A stretch of 64,000 nucleotides of DNA, from contig CM061139.1 in assembly GCA_030789695.1 (NCBI GenBank), forward strand, positions 202,093,641 to 202,157,640, written 5' to 3'. Position numbers and translations under genes: made by a program. Of the stretch, positions 11,198 to 21,187 are shown one piece after another (position 1 is the stretch's first letter; each line of letters begins with the position of its first letter). The notes under the pieces were generated by a model that worked only from the letters and a program-made list of their open reading frames with translations, made no database searches and was not told the DNA's origin. The stretch is from Scilla litardierei (Eukaryota > Streptophyta > Magnoliopsida > Asparagales > Asparagaceae).

Positions 11198-12045
11198 GCA
11201 ATTAGTGAAATTGAAACATGATACATACATTTTTGACCATCGCTAATACATATTGAGTAAGCATGATATAAAAACATGATATAGTGAAACCCTAAATAGA
11301 TTTTCAAAACCAAGTTGGATTCCTACCTAAAAACTTGATTTTTCTCATCTCCTTCTCTTTCTTTCTTCTCCACCTTCTTCTCTCTTGCAAGCTACTTGAT
11401 ATACTTGATTTTTGGAGCGAGTAACTAGGGTTTCCAAGTGAAGGAGGAGGAGGAAAGAGGGAGGGTGTGGCTGGCCATGGTGGTAAGAAAAAGGAAAGGA
11501 AAAAGAGGAAAAGAGAATATAGAAAAGAAAAGAAAAGAAAGTTAAAGAGTTTAAAAGAAAGTTCTCTTAAAATATCTCCACCTAGAAGCCTCTCTTAGGA
11601 TAAGCATGCAACACATTAAATGACCAAAATACCCTCTTAACTTTTCACTAATTACAAGTGTGACATTACTTTATGCACACACCACTTTACTATACACATA
11701 CACCCTTTTGCTCCTCACCTTTCTAAAAATTTACGAGGATGCCACTGACACCTAACCCCTTCCACACTAGCATGACTCTCCCTACACACACCCATGTACA
11801 CCCATGGACGCATACATGCATCACACACACACGTCCAATACATTCTTATTGTTTTACACCCACGACATCATTCACACTTCTCCTGCACTCATTCTCGCTT
11901 TCACTTCCCTTAGCCACGTATTACGGCCCAATCCCCCTTGCACTACATTACATAATTCAATATCCACGTTTATTTCATGCCTACATATGCATCGTGGGTA
12001 GAAATACCACGTGTATATAGTAGAATACACGTATATTTCAAAACA
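11198..12045 (-). repeat. Fragment of a minus-strand LTR
   Basis: No coding frame was found. The sequence has the texture of the U3 half of a Gypsy LTR: T/C-rich then A/G-rich around 11340-11560, then CA-rich DNA. It ends CAAAACA at 12045, exactly where coding sequence of the antisense ORF begins. Its terminus, read on the minus strand, faintly resembles the start of the solo LTR at 20723 (shared ATACGTGTAT/TACGCGTG runs). A short hairpin (ACGTGTAT/ATACACGT) lies at its tip. The assignment is tentative. Confidence 0.4.
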
Positions 12046-12620
12046 GGGCATGGCACTTCGCCTTAGTGACTCGGAGCCATCTGGGTCGACTGAAGTTGCA
12101 GATCGACATGGGCCTTCGGACGCATGTCAATTGCTTGGCGAGACCCACATTCCCAAGCAGGAGCATGGAACTCTTCTAGATGGAGATTTAGGGGAGACTC
12201 GGGCCCCTTCGGAGCCCCTTCTACATCAGGATTCCTGGCCTGGAGGCCTGTTCCCTCCCATGTCTTTATCTGAGGACATTCCCGATGAATTCGAACCAAT
12301 TTTACTGGAGAGTCGATCGCCTCAGGCTCCATTTGATTGTCCTGCGGAGGAACTCATTCAAATAGAGTTTCCAATAAAGAGAGACGATTCTGCTCTTCTG
12401 GAATGCGGGACCGCTTCACGGATTGTAGAAAACGCGATATGAGAGGAGCTGGATAGAGTGGGGCTTCTGTGCAAACTAAGACGAAACCCGGTACTCGAGC
12501 TTGAGCACGAGTTAAGAGAGTCTCGTAAAAGAGAAGCTGCCCCAAGCCGCCTCGAGGGAGCGAGCGAAAAATGCTCTGCTGGAGAAGAAAGCCAAGTGTG
12601 AAAAAAGCTTTGCTGAACGT
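12046..12620 (+). pseudogene. Truncated antisense ORF of a Tat-lineage element (copy A)
   Basis: The plus frame encodes a protein matching the C-terminal half of the antisense ORF at 24.9-25.6 kb. Shared runs include HQDSWPGG against HQESCPWGG, then DIPDEFEPILLESRSP against DIPEEYRSILLEGRSP, then a coiled-coil with HELRESRKREA against HELSESRMREA. The frame is broken by TGA at 12440-12442 and by a later frameshift. The N-terminal half is absent because an LTR fragment abuts at 12045. The protein stops abruptly at 12620, directly against the primer-binding site, so the C-terminal tail, repeat array and gag-pol of this element are deleted. Confidence 0.7.
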
Positions 12621-12640
12621 TTCCCACAGACAGCGCCAAA
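12621..12640 (-). other. Primer-binding site of Tat-like element A
   Basis: The minus strand reads TTTGGCGCTGTCTGTGGGAA, one base after the LTR. This matches the TGGCGCCGTCTGTGGGAA form common next to plant Tat-type Gypsy LTRs, with one change. It shows that the LTR at 12642-13365 is a 5' LTR on the minus strand. Confidence 0.75.
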
Positions 12641-12641
12641 C

Positions 12642-13365
12642 TGTTAAGGCCAAAAATGACTAAAACAATTGTGATGCTGACATAGATCCTTTTCTGCTGA
12701 GTCATAGCCTCGTCAGCCAGATGGGTGTGACCCTAGGTTGGAAGAACCAGGGTTGGTGGTGGATGGTAGTTAACTTGCGATGCTCGATCGACCCTCGAGC
12801 GGTTCGTATGTCGATTAATCGAGATTGAGAAGCTCAGAAGCAACCCTCACGTGGGATCGAGACTCGATGATCTGCACCACAAGGAATCATGGGGGGGGGG
12901 TCGGATCTGAGTCCTAACCCAAATCCCCTCTGATGCTTAAGTTAGAATGGAACTTAAGAGAGGGAGAGAGCTTGGAGCAGCTTAAATCGACCCAGATCTG
13001 ACGTCACAAGCTCTTTTGTAGAAGAAATATAAGTTTGAGTATGTAAAGTCCAAGTATTAGATCTCGTAACTTGGGAGTTGAAACATCCTGTATATATAGA
13101 CATCCTAGGTCATTTTAAGTGACGTTGGGAGGATAACGGTCACACATTATGGTGCCATGATCTCCTCCCTTTAATAGAGGTAACAGTAGCATACGTTCCT
13201 GCTATTTATGAGCTCACTTTCAATCTCACGTTCAATTGGTAGGCGTGCAACGGGCGACTGGTAGGTGGGCCTTGACTGAGTCGGTATCAGGCTTCTCTTG
13301 TGCGTTCTGTGGGCCTTAGTTACCCGTCGGACAAGTCATCTCGAGTGCCTGCCAAATGACTCAAC
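12642..13365 (-). repeat. 5' LTR of Tat-like element A
   Basis: The LTR starts TGTTAAGGCC on the plus map and ends TGACTCAAC, so the last base of the expected CAACA terminus is missing. It aligns along its length with 19582-20316, with matching landmarks: GATCTGCACCACA, GGGGTCGGATCTG, GTGGACTTAA-like runs, and GGGCCTTGACTGAGTCGG against GGGCTTTGACTGAGTCGA. It is about 724 bp against 735 bp, clearly diverged, and has a poly-G run at about 12890-12900. Confidence 0.82.
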
Positions 13366-13369
13366 CTGA

Positions 13370-14045
13370 GGTATTGAAGCTAACCCCGATAAGATCGCTG
13401 CACTTCCTAATATGCAGGAGCCGAAGACAATCAGAGATCTCCAAAGGCTGAACGTGCGGATCACAGATCTTGAACGGTTCCTCTCTGAATCGGCCAAAAA
13501 ATCTCTTCCGTTCTTCATGATCATAAGGACAATGCCGAGCCAAAGGAAATGAGAAAGGAAGTTTGTCGATTGGGACGATGGGTGTGCTAAAGTCTTTGCT
13601 GATTTGAAAAATTACCTTCAGAGTATCCCATGCTGGCGAAGCCCAATAAAGGAGACCCGCTCAGCATGTACCTCGTCGTCACCCAAGAAGCAATAAGTTC
13701 GGTGCTGGTCAAAGAAGAAGGGAACGTCCAGCAGCCGGTCTACTTCACTAGTAGAGTGCTCAGAGATGCTGAGACACGTTACAACCAAATTGAGAAGCTG
13801 GCTTTCTGCCCGTTACCACGGCAAGAAGGCTCTGATCATATTTCAAGCTCGCACTATTTTTGTTTTGACAGATTCACAACTTGGGAGGAATATGTCGAAA
13901 TTGGATAGATCCGGACGGATGCTCAACTTGAGTGTCGAGTTGAGTGAATTCGTCGCAAGAAGGCTCGCTAGAAGGCTCCGGACGGATGCTCAACCGAGGA
14001 CAACGATCAAAGGGCAAGCTTTGACGGACTTCGTCGCGCTAAATG
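13370..14045 (+). pseudogene. RT-RNase H remnant of a Tat-lineage Gypsy polyprotein
   Basis: The plus strand encodes the end of reverse transcriptase and RNase H. The first run is GIEANPDKIAALPNMQEPKT with FLPF-like finger sequence (SLPFFMI). After a stop and frameshifts come VDWDDGCAKVFADLKNYL, then MYLVVTQEAISSVLVKEEG, PVYFTSRVLRDAETRYNQIEKLA, and KGQALTDFVA. These runs are typical of Tat/Retand-like polyproteins. At least one stop (near 13549) and two frameshifts disable it. It begins abruptly at the edge of the LTR, without gag, protease or the catalytic half of RT, and ends before integrase. Confidence 0.8.
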
Positions 14046-15164
14046 CACCATGGAGAGCCTCAGCCTTTGTGCCCTTTCAGCTTTCGGTAATTCACTCACA
14101 TGACACAAAAATCCCTGATCACATCTCTCGAATCTCAATCACCAGAAAGCCGAGAGATGGGGCTAGCTCACTGGCTCACAGTCACAGGTCTCCTCGTCTT
14201 CTTGTCTGGATAAGTTCATAAATGAGGACGACCCCTTTTTATCACGGGTGAAGGTTGCAGGCTTTCTAGAGAGAGAGAAATGGAGCAAGAAAGCATGCAA
14301 GCTGTTAGCACGGAGATTATCACACTTGTCATGCTAAAATTTTTTTGTGGATTTCTAGATAGAATGGCATGTGAATATAAAATTTGGATGAGGATGTGGA
14401 CGAGGGACGCGATCTCAACGAAGACGACATATAACTGTGGTATCACACTTCACATGATGAATTATGGTATTTGTGGCGAAAAATATGGACATGGCTGACG
14501 CGCATCTGGTCCAAAATAAGCAAAGCCCAAACGAATCATGAAATCATCTCTTCTTTTTAAGGCTTCCTGATCGAGCCACGTCACACAAGTCGGCAAGCCC
14601 GGACTATATACTCAGACCAAAGCAGAGGCTTGTACCGATGAATGCCAAGAAGGGCACTGAAACATGCTGATTTTTTCACCTCAAATCCAATTGATCCACT
14701 TTCAGCATTTGATACAGCAACATGTATTACTGCAGCTAACGTGATGGTAGGCAATGGGACTACAGAAAAAGCGAAAAGAGCACTTTAAAGCAGACAGAAT
14801 CACATGAGAATGAGAATGTCCAAGTAGCACAACCACTTACACAAACTAGACCCACCAATCAAAGAGCAAACCAAAGTGGCCAACAACAACAAGTTGAGAC
14901 ATCCCATCTGAAAGATGATACGATTCTTGAACTTTAAGAAATTCATTCAATGATTTAACCATTCGTCGAAATTTGTACACAGCAAAATTCTATGTGTTCG
15001 CTAAAATGTTTCAGAGAATGATATTTTCATGATAAAAGGGAGACTATACTACTAAATAAAAGACTCCATCTTTTGTACCATATCAGCTTCTGCTTCTCTA
15101 AAAGATCCAAAACAAGGGAGGAGCACGATTATATATTCAACCCTTTTTTTGGTTATCCAACATA
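14046..15164. other. Intergenic DNA downstream of the sugar transporter
   Basis: I see no supported gene here. Short frames near 14216-14498 have no recognisable domain. The 300 bp nearest 15164 should hold the 3' UTR of the transporter, which reads leftwards. I could not pick out a convincing poly(A) signal. Confidence 0.6.
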
Positions 15165-17849
15165 TTAGATCGCCGCGTTATTGGAATGCGGCTTGTTATT
15201 GGAATGCGGCTTCTTGCCGTTGGCCATCTCGATTTTCCCGCCATGAACATCAGCGTCGGCGATGAATCTACTCCAGAACCAGTGGCTCTTCCACACGAGG
15301 ACCATCTCGTCAATGGGCACGTTCTTGGTCTCGGGGAGGAAGAAGAAGATGAAGAGGGTCATGATGACAACCCAGCCGCCGAAGAAGTAGAACAGGCCAA
15401 ACTTCATCTGGCACAGCATAGAGAGGAAGGCCTGTGCAACGATGAAGGTGAACAGCATGTTGACCGACACGTTGATGCTCTGCCCGGCCGATCGAATCTC
15501 CAGAGGGAAGATCTCGCTTGGCACCAGCCACCCGAGAGGACCCCATGACCACGCGAATCCGGCCACGTAGATGCAGATGAACAGCACCACGCAGAATGCG
15601 TAGGCCTTGGATATCTCAGCCACCCCACTTGTCCCAAACTTGATCCAAATCAAAGTCCCTACGACAATCTGCATCCATCAATATGCAGCGTGTTTTCGAT
15701 CAGATGACATGCAACACTCAATACAAGCAGCAACATCCGTGTAAAGAAAAATATTTGTTTATACCTGACAAACGAGCATTTGAAGCCCACCCTCGAGGAA
15801 GAGCTTTCGTCGCCCAGCCCGGTCGACTGTGAAGATGGATACGAGAGTAGCAAGCACATTGACTATTCCAGTGATCACAGCAGACATGAGGGACGCATCG
15901 GCACCGAATCCAATGGTCTTGAACAGGACCGGGGCATAGAACATGATGACGTTGATGCCGGTGAACTGCTGGAAGAGAGGGATGAGAATCGACATGGTGA
16001 GCTGTGCCCTGTACTTCCTCTGCCCAATGTTCCTCCATGGATGCTGGACCGACTTCGCCTCCTCGCTGGCCACGATCATGTCGTTGTACTCGTCCTCAAT
16101 GTCTTCGGTCCCCCTAATCCTGCGCAACATCTTGTGGGCCTTGTCTTCGTGGCCGCGCTCGATGAGTGAGTTGGGGGTGTCGGGGAGGACGAGGGAGCCG
16201 ATGGTGATGATGGCGGCAGGGACGCCGGCAAGGGCGAGGCTGACGCGCCAGCCCCAGCCACCCTTGATCTTTGACGTGCCGTAGTTGATGAGATTGGCGG
16301 CGAAGATGCCGATGGTGATCATGAGCTGGAAGCACATGTTGAGCATGCCTCGGCGTCTCGCCGGTGCCATTTCCGACAGATACACAGGCACTGACTGCAG
16401 GCCATCGGTAAAACAGCAATGTCAATCTCAAATTTTTGCAACATGATGAAAAGCAAACGCAACTTAAAAGACGTAGCAATTGACCATTTGATGCCAAGAA
16501 ACAAAGTCAGCAAGACCTAGTTAACGTTCTATATAACATTCCATAGTTTGCAATTAGATGATTGGGTACTAAAAGGGCCTCCCAAAGTCTACCAATTTGC
16601 TCTGTTTAAAAGGGGAAGATGTTAACTAAACATAACAAAAAACAAAATTCCGTATTGTTTGGAACATGGTACTAACACCATGTTTCTAACAAGTGAAATA
16701 TCAACCAAATTAGAAATTACCAAAATTGCGCAAACAAATCTAGCAATTTTGTGGAGATTCTTGTTCTCTTTAGGTCAGAACATGCTTTCATACGAAAAAA
16801 AGGATTCTTCTGCAAAAGCAAGCTTGTTCTTCATGGAATAAAAGCATAAAAATGAACCCAAAAAAGACAAAAGAGATCATCATATCAACACACACACACA
16901 GAAGTAGCTGTCCCGTAAGAAAATTATTTAGCACCAAACGACAGAGAAACGTTTCAAATATTAATTTTTTTTCTTTAGAATCTACAAAAGAAATAGTAAT
17001 TCGCTTCGGCAAGCAAACGGCCGTTGAACTAAAATATAACGGGGCCCACCACGTGAATACAAAAAAAGAAAGACACGAGGACAAAACTCCGTCCACGTAA
17101 AAATCGTGAATTTTCCTACCAACAAAATATTATTAAACAAAAAATAAATAAATAAATAAACGGCATTTTCGTCCCTAACTAGAGAAACAAATAGCCTGTA
17201 TTAATATCAAATCTCAAGATTAACACCACGGCACTCCACCAATACAGATCTAATTTTTTTTCAACGGATTAAAATTAAAAAGAGGAGATAATTTTCTCAC
17301 CTGATTAGCGAAGCCAACGCCGATACCGAGGAGAATACGGCCGACGATCAGCATGGCGACATTCTCCGCGGCGCCGTTAAGGGCGGAGCCGGCGAGGAAA
17401 GTGATCCCACCGCCAAACATGGACCACTTCCTCCCGAACTTTCGAGTCACAGCCGACGCGAAGAAGGAGGCCACGAGTGCGGCGAGATACAGCGACGACG
17501 TGAACAGCGTCAGCGGAATGCTGTCGAACTTGCAGTACTGGTTGGTGCTCTTATCCTCCTTCTCTTTTCTATAAACGTCAGGGAAAAACTTTATCAGGAA
17601 TGAATCCATCGCTGTGACTCCTCCTGCATTAAAAAAAACAAAATTCAAATCTTAATATTAGAATTTCAATCAATTTCAATAGCAAAAAATATAAAACAAA
17701 ATTTTCAATTTTGTACCTGATATACCGATGTCGTAGCCGAAGATCAGGCCGCCGGTGGCGGCGATGATGCACGTGATGAAGACGAAAGGCGTCATCTTAC
17801 CGGGGTACTCCTTGCTCCCGGCGGCATTAACGAAAGCGCCACCCGCCAT
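15165..17849 (-). CDS. Sugar transport protein (STP/MST-type monosaccharide-H+ symporter)
   Basis: Plasma-membrane importer of hexoses driven by the proton gradient, in the major facilitator superfamily. Four exons on the minus strand join in frame to 529 residues, the usual STP length: 17717-17849, 17301-17623, 15765-16394 and 15165-15668. All introns are GT-AG, of 93, 906 and 96 bp. The protein starts [20 protein letters not shown]. The first membrane helix holds FGYDIG, with Asp40 matching the proton-binding Asp of Arabidopsis STP10. Arg140 ([14 protein letters not shown]) would be its partner. Cys75 and Cys448 match the lid disulfide cysteines of STP10. Other motifs are [24 protein letters not shown] (about 300), [14 protein letters not shown] (411-424) and LPETK (473-477). 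The tail carries a duplicated KPHSNN. The closest family by memory is rice MST3/sugar carrier protein C. No lesion was seen, so it is probably functional. Confidence 0.95.
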
Positions 17850-17955
17850 TGATGAAAACTCAAGAGAACCCTAACCCTAGTTTTGTTGTGATTGAAGAAA
17901 GAGATGATGATTTGAGGAGGAGTTGAACTGTTGAACTTGGCCATGGACGAGGCTT

Positions 17956-17964
17956 TATTTATAG
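17956..17964 (-). promoter_or_regulatory. TATA box of the sugar transporter gene
   Basis: The minus strand reads CTATAAATA, about 107 bp before the ATG at 17849, so a start near 17930 and a 5' UTR of about 80 nt are expected. A telo-box-like run (CTAGGGTTAGGGTT on the minus strand, about 17867-17880) lies in that 5' UTR. Such boxes often occur near plant start sites. Confidence 0.65.
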
Positions 17965-19250
17965 AGATGCCTAGGGGTTGGGCTGGCTAGTCAAAGTTTT
18001 AGAGCAAAATACCAACCACTACAATTAAACGCACCCAAAAACTCACCCAATCTGGCGGGCCCCGCTTGCGTCGGACTGGCAAGCTTGGAATATGTTTTGG
18101 ATGGGTGACGTGGCGGATATATCCGACTGGGATAGCGGGATAAAAGGGGATGTTAACCGTTGATTACGCAGGGTTTGAAAGTTTTGCCGTTTTTGTCTAA
18201 TCCTCGAATATTCGTAGTTGTCGATATTAGGTAAATATCATCATGCATTTTTGCCTAAATTAAGAGATCCTTCTGCATCGCGGGAGAATAACAAATTTCG
18301 GATCGCATAATTTTCCATTTTAATCGGCCCATTTCTTTAGTACCAAGAAACTGTATTTAGTCATATGTTTAATATGTGCTTGCTTTAATTGAGCCAAATA
18401 CTTGTGATTGCAGGGATTGATGCTACGCGTATAAACCGACTCAAGTCCGATCCATTAAAGATTAGGTCAAATGTGGTCATAAATGGTGATAATTACTACA
18501 TGAAACCTGGGTTTGATGATTCTGGGTTCAGTAACAGGTTATAAATTAAGATCTAAGATAAGGGGTGCCAAGTCTCGAAATTGTTTATTTTGAGTAGCAT
18601 GGTAGAAGAAAAATGAATGAATGTGCTTATAAGTACTCTAATTGTTCTTATTTAAATCTAATCTCTAGTTAAAAGGCTAATTAACAATGTTAAAAAATAA
18701 ATACTTGAACTTTACATAAATTAATTCTACGTCCAAATGCACGTGATATCCGTGGGGCATGAGCTGGATTCGGTGGCCCAAACGCGTGGCCACACATGGC
18801 CGTCCACTAAAAGTATGGCTAAACCCCTCATCCCTTAAAACCCGAGTCCTCTTGGGGCCTATCATTAATAGTTAGGACCTAAAGGAGTGAACGAAAATTG
18901 TGTTCTCGCTATTAAAATCAAGGAATAAGTCAAATAACCGAAAGTCCTTTTGACAAAAATTTGCAAAAGGGCTCAACTGCAAAGGTGACAACATCCCCGA
19001 CATATGCAAATCATTTTGGGTTTTTTTGGGCACATACAAAGAACGTGGAAGTTTCTTCTCAAATTTGTAGGTTTTTTTTAATATTTTCCTTCTTTGGGGT
19101 GTTTTAACTGTGGGTTTTTTTGTATCATTTTGAAACAGGTTTTCATTTGAGACAAAATTGATTAGTTCTATATCTTGATTACTTTGGCAAGTTGTACCAT
19201 AGAAAGTGGGAGAAAACAATAACAACAAAAACTAATAAAATTAAGACCGT
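17965..19250. other. Upstream region of the transporter, no gene seen
   Basis: The DNA near the gene is mixed in composition and becomes AT-rich beyond 18200. It may hold distal promoter elements, but none can be assigned by eye. The small frames at 18677-19228 have no recognisable content. Confidence 0.5.
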
Positions 19251-19581
19251 TGAGAGTTGGAAGAACTGGCTAATGGTCTAAGTCATAACCATACTTATAT
19301 TCATTCATATAGGGTCTACACCATTTAGACCCCAAGGGACATCCACTACTAAGTGGGTGTAATGGTGGATGGTTAGTGGGTGGAGACCAAAGGTCTCCCC
19401 CATTTATAACACCCCACAATCTATCCATTCTTAGCATATGAATTTTTCAGGATCCAATACGCTAATGTGGGGGTGGATACTGCTGGATCCAGAGTTACCG
19501 TGTTTGCGTCATTAAAACCTTAGGTGTGAAAACCCAGTGGGAAAAACCAGCAGCTTAATGACAAAGAGTACAATACACAAG
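19251..19581. repeat. Transposon-like tail of unknown class
   Basis: This has a CCCCCATTTATAACACCCC TATA-like run (about 19396-19414), then AAACCCAGTGGGAAAAACC and AAGAGTACAATACAC just before the LTR at 19582. Runs of this type recur in plant LTR elements, but I cannot assign the family. It is outside the adjacent LTR. Confidence 0.3.
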
Positions 19582-20316
19582 TGTTAAGGCCAAAATTGAC
19601 CAAGACAGTTGTCAAGCTGACGGGGACTCAAAGCGCTGAGCTGGAGCCTTGTCAACGTCTGGAGTGGGACCCTTGGTTGGAGGAAGCAGGGTCGATTGAT
19701 GGTGGTAGGGGTAATACGACCTTATATCCACTTACGCGACCGCTGCGTCGATCGTTCGAGGTTGAAGGGCTTGCCGTCGACCTTCGATGTTGGAAGGTGA
19801 TCGTCGATCTGCACCACAGAGAGTCGTTAGGGGGGTCGGATCTGGGTTCCGACCCAAACCCCATCCGATGTTTAATTTAGTGTGGAACTTAAGGAAACGA
19901 GTGAGCTTGGTGTAGCTGAGATCGATCCACGGAGGTTCGCCTCTAGACTAACGACGCAAGCTCGAATATAAGAATGGTAGAAGTAAGAAGATAGAGTTCT
20001 ATGCCTTAGACCTCGTACATTGAAGATGGGACCTTTTCCCTATTTATAGAGGTTCGGGGTCCCTTTAGAGACGTTAGGGAGATAACAGCCACCCATAATG
20101 GGGCCACGATCTTCCACCATGAATGGGAGTAAACGTTACCCACGTCCCGGAGATTTCCGAACACGCCTTTAATCCCACATTCGTGTGATGTGGACCCAAC
20201 GGTCGACTGACCATTCGGGCTTTGACTGAGTCGACAACTGGTTTCTTTGGTGGGCCTGGTGGGCCTTAGTCATCGTTCGACCGAGCTGTCTCGAATGCCG
20301 GCCCACTGGCTCAACA
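19582..20316 (-). repeat. 3' LTR of Tat-like element B (735 bp)
   Basis: It starts TGTTAAGGCC and ends GGCTCAACA on the plus map. It is homologous throughout to the LTR at 12642-13365. A minus-strand TATA (CTATAAATAGGG, about 20036-20047) fits the minus orientation. The polypurine tract on the 20317 side confirms that this is the 3' LTR. Confidence 0.85.
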
Positions 20317-20327
20317 ATGGCCCCCGT
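20317..20327 (-). other. Polypurine tract of element B
   Basis: The minus strand reads CGGGGGCCAT immediately before the LTR start TGTTGAGCC. Element C has the similar GGAGGCCAT before its LTR at 34491. Confidence 0.6.
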
Positions 20328-20533
20328 CGCACGACCTTGAAGGATCCATCCACTGAGGTCAAGCGACGTTACATCGTATTTAATAGGGGCGCGACAGTCG
20401 AGAAAATAGCACTCGAGTTCTGGGCGCTAAAATGCCCACTTTGTCGATTCAGATGATTTACCGGTTCGAAATCTAAGAATTTTGGGTCCCTGGATCCTTG
20501 ACACGTGTTCCATCATGTGGTTGTTGCTTTGCC

Positions 20534-20540
20534 TATATAT
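20534..20540 (+). promoter_or_regulatory. TATA box of the antisense ORF in element B
   Basis: GCCTATATATGACGG lies 74-80 bp before the ATG at 20614 on the plus strand, outside the LTR. This is a canonical plant TATA position. It suggests that the antisense ORF has its own promoter rather than relying on the LTR, which is inference. Confidence 0.5.
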
Positions 20541-20717
20541 GACGGTTCCAGTGGCGGAGTGCGGGGATACCTTCTCCATTCTCTCGATTCAAATTCTCAT
20601 TCTCTCAAAAGTAATGGCTTCGTCTTCTGCCTCCAGAAGGAATGTGGTAACCGCCATCCAGAAGAATCAGGAATGGGTCATGGAGTCGGACTTGCTGGCG
20701 AATGTGAGGTCCAAAGT

Positions 20718-20722
20718 TAAGG
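20718..20722. other. Target-site duplication TAAGG (left)
   Basis: Identical to 23902-23906, flanking the solo LTR on both sides. Confidence 0.93.
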
Positions 20723-21126
20723 TGTAATACCACGTTTCCATATGTACGCGTGTTTATATGTATTTTGGCGCGGATGCATACATATAATTTTTGGGAGTAT
20801 TCCCGTATTTTTCTTTAATTATTTTGGTGTAGGAATTATTTTTAAAAGATTTTAACTTATCATTTGGTATTAGTAAATATGAGTATTTGAATGAAATACC
20901 ATGTATTCTAGAAGTATGGTGTAATTCACATGTATTTTTATTTTTCACAAAATACAAATTCCAAAATTCTTTAACCATGACACATCACTAACTAATGTGT
21001 CATCTTGCATGGTAAAAAGAAAACACATGGCATCATCTTTGACTAAATGAATGGATGGGATTAATTGGGAGAAAATCAAAACCAAAAGAGAACCAAAAAA
21101 ATCAAAATTTCTCTCATTCTCACCAT

Positions 21127-21187
<61 letters not shown>

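Noticed and set aside
14216..14498. Frames of about 75 codons near the transporter
   Set aside because: No recognisable motif, and open on both strands over the same bases.
15186..16284. Plus-strand frames opposite the transporter
   Set aside because: They are antisense shadows of GC-rich exons.
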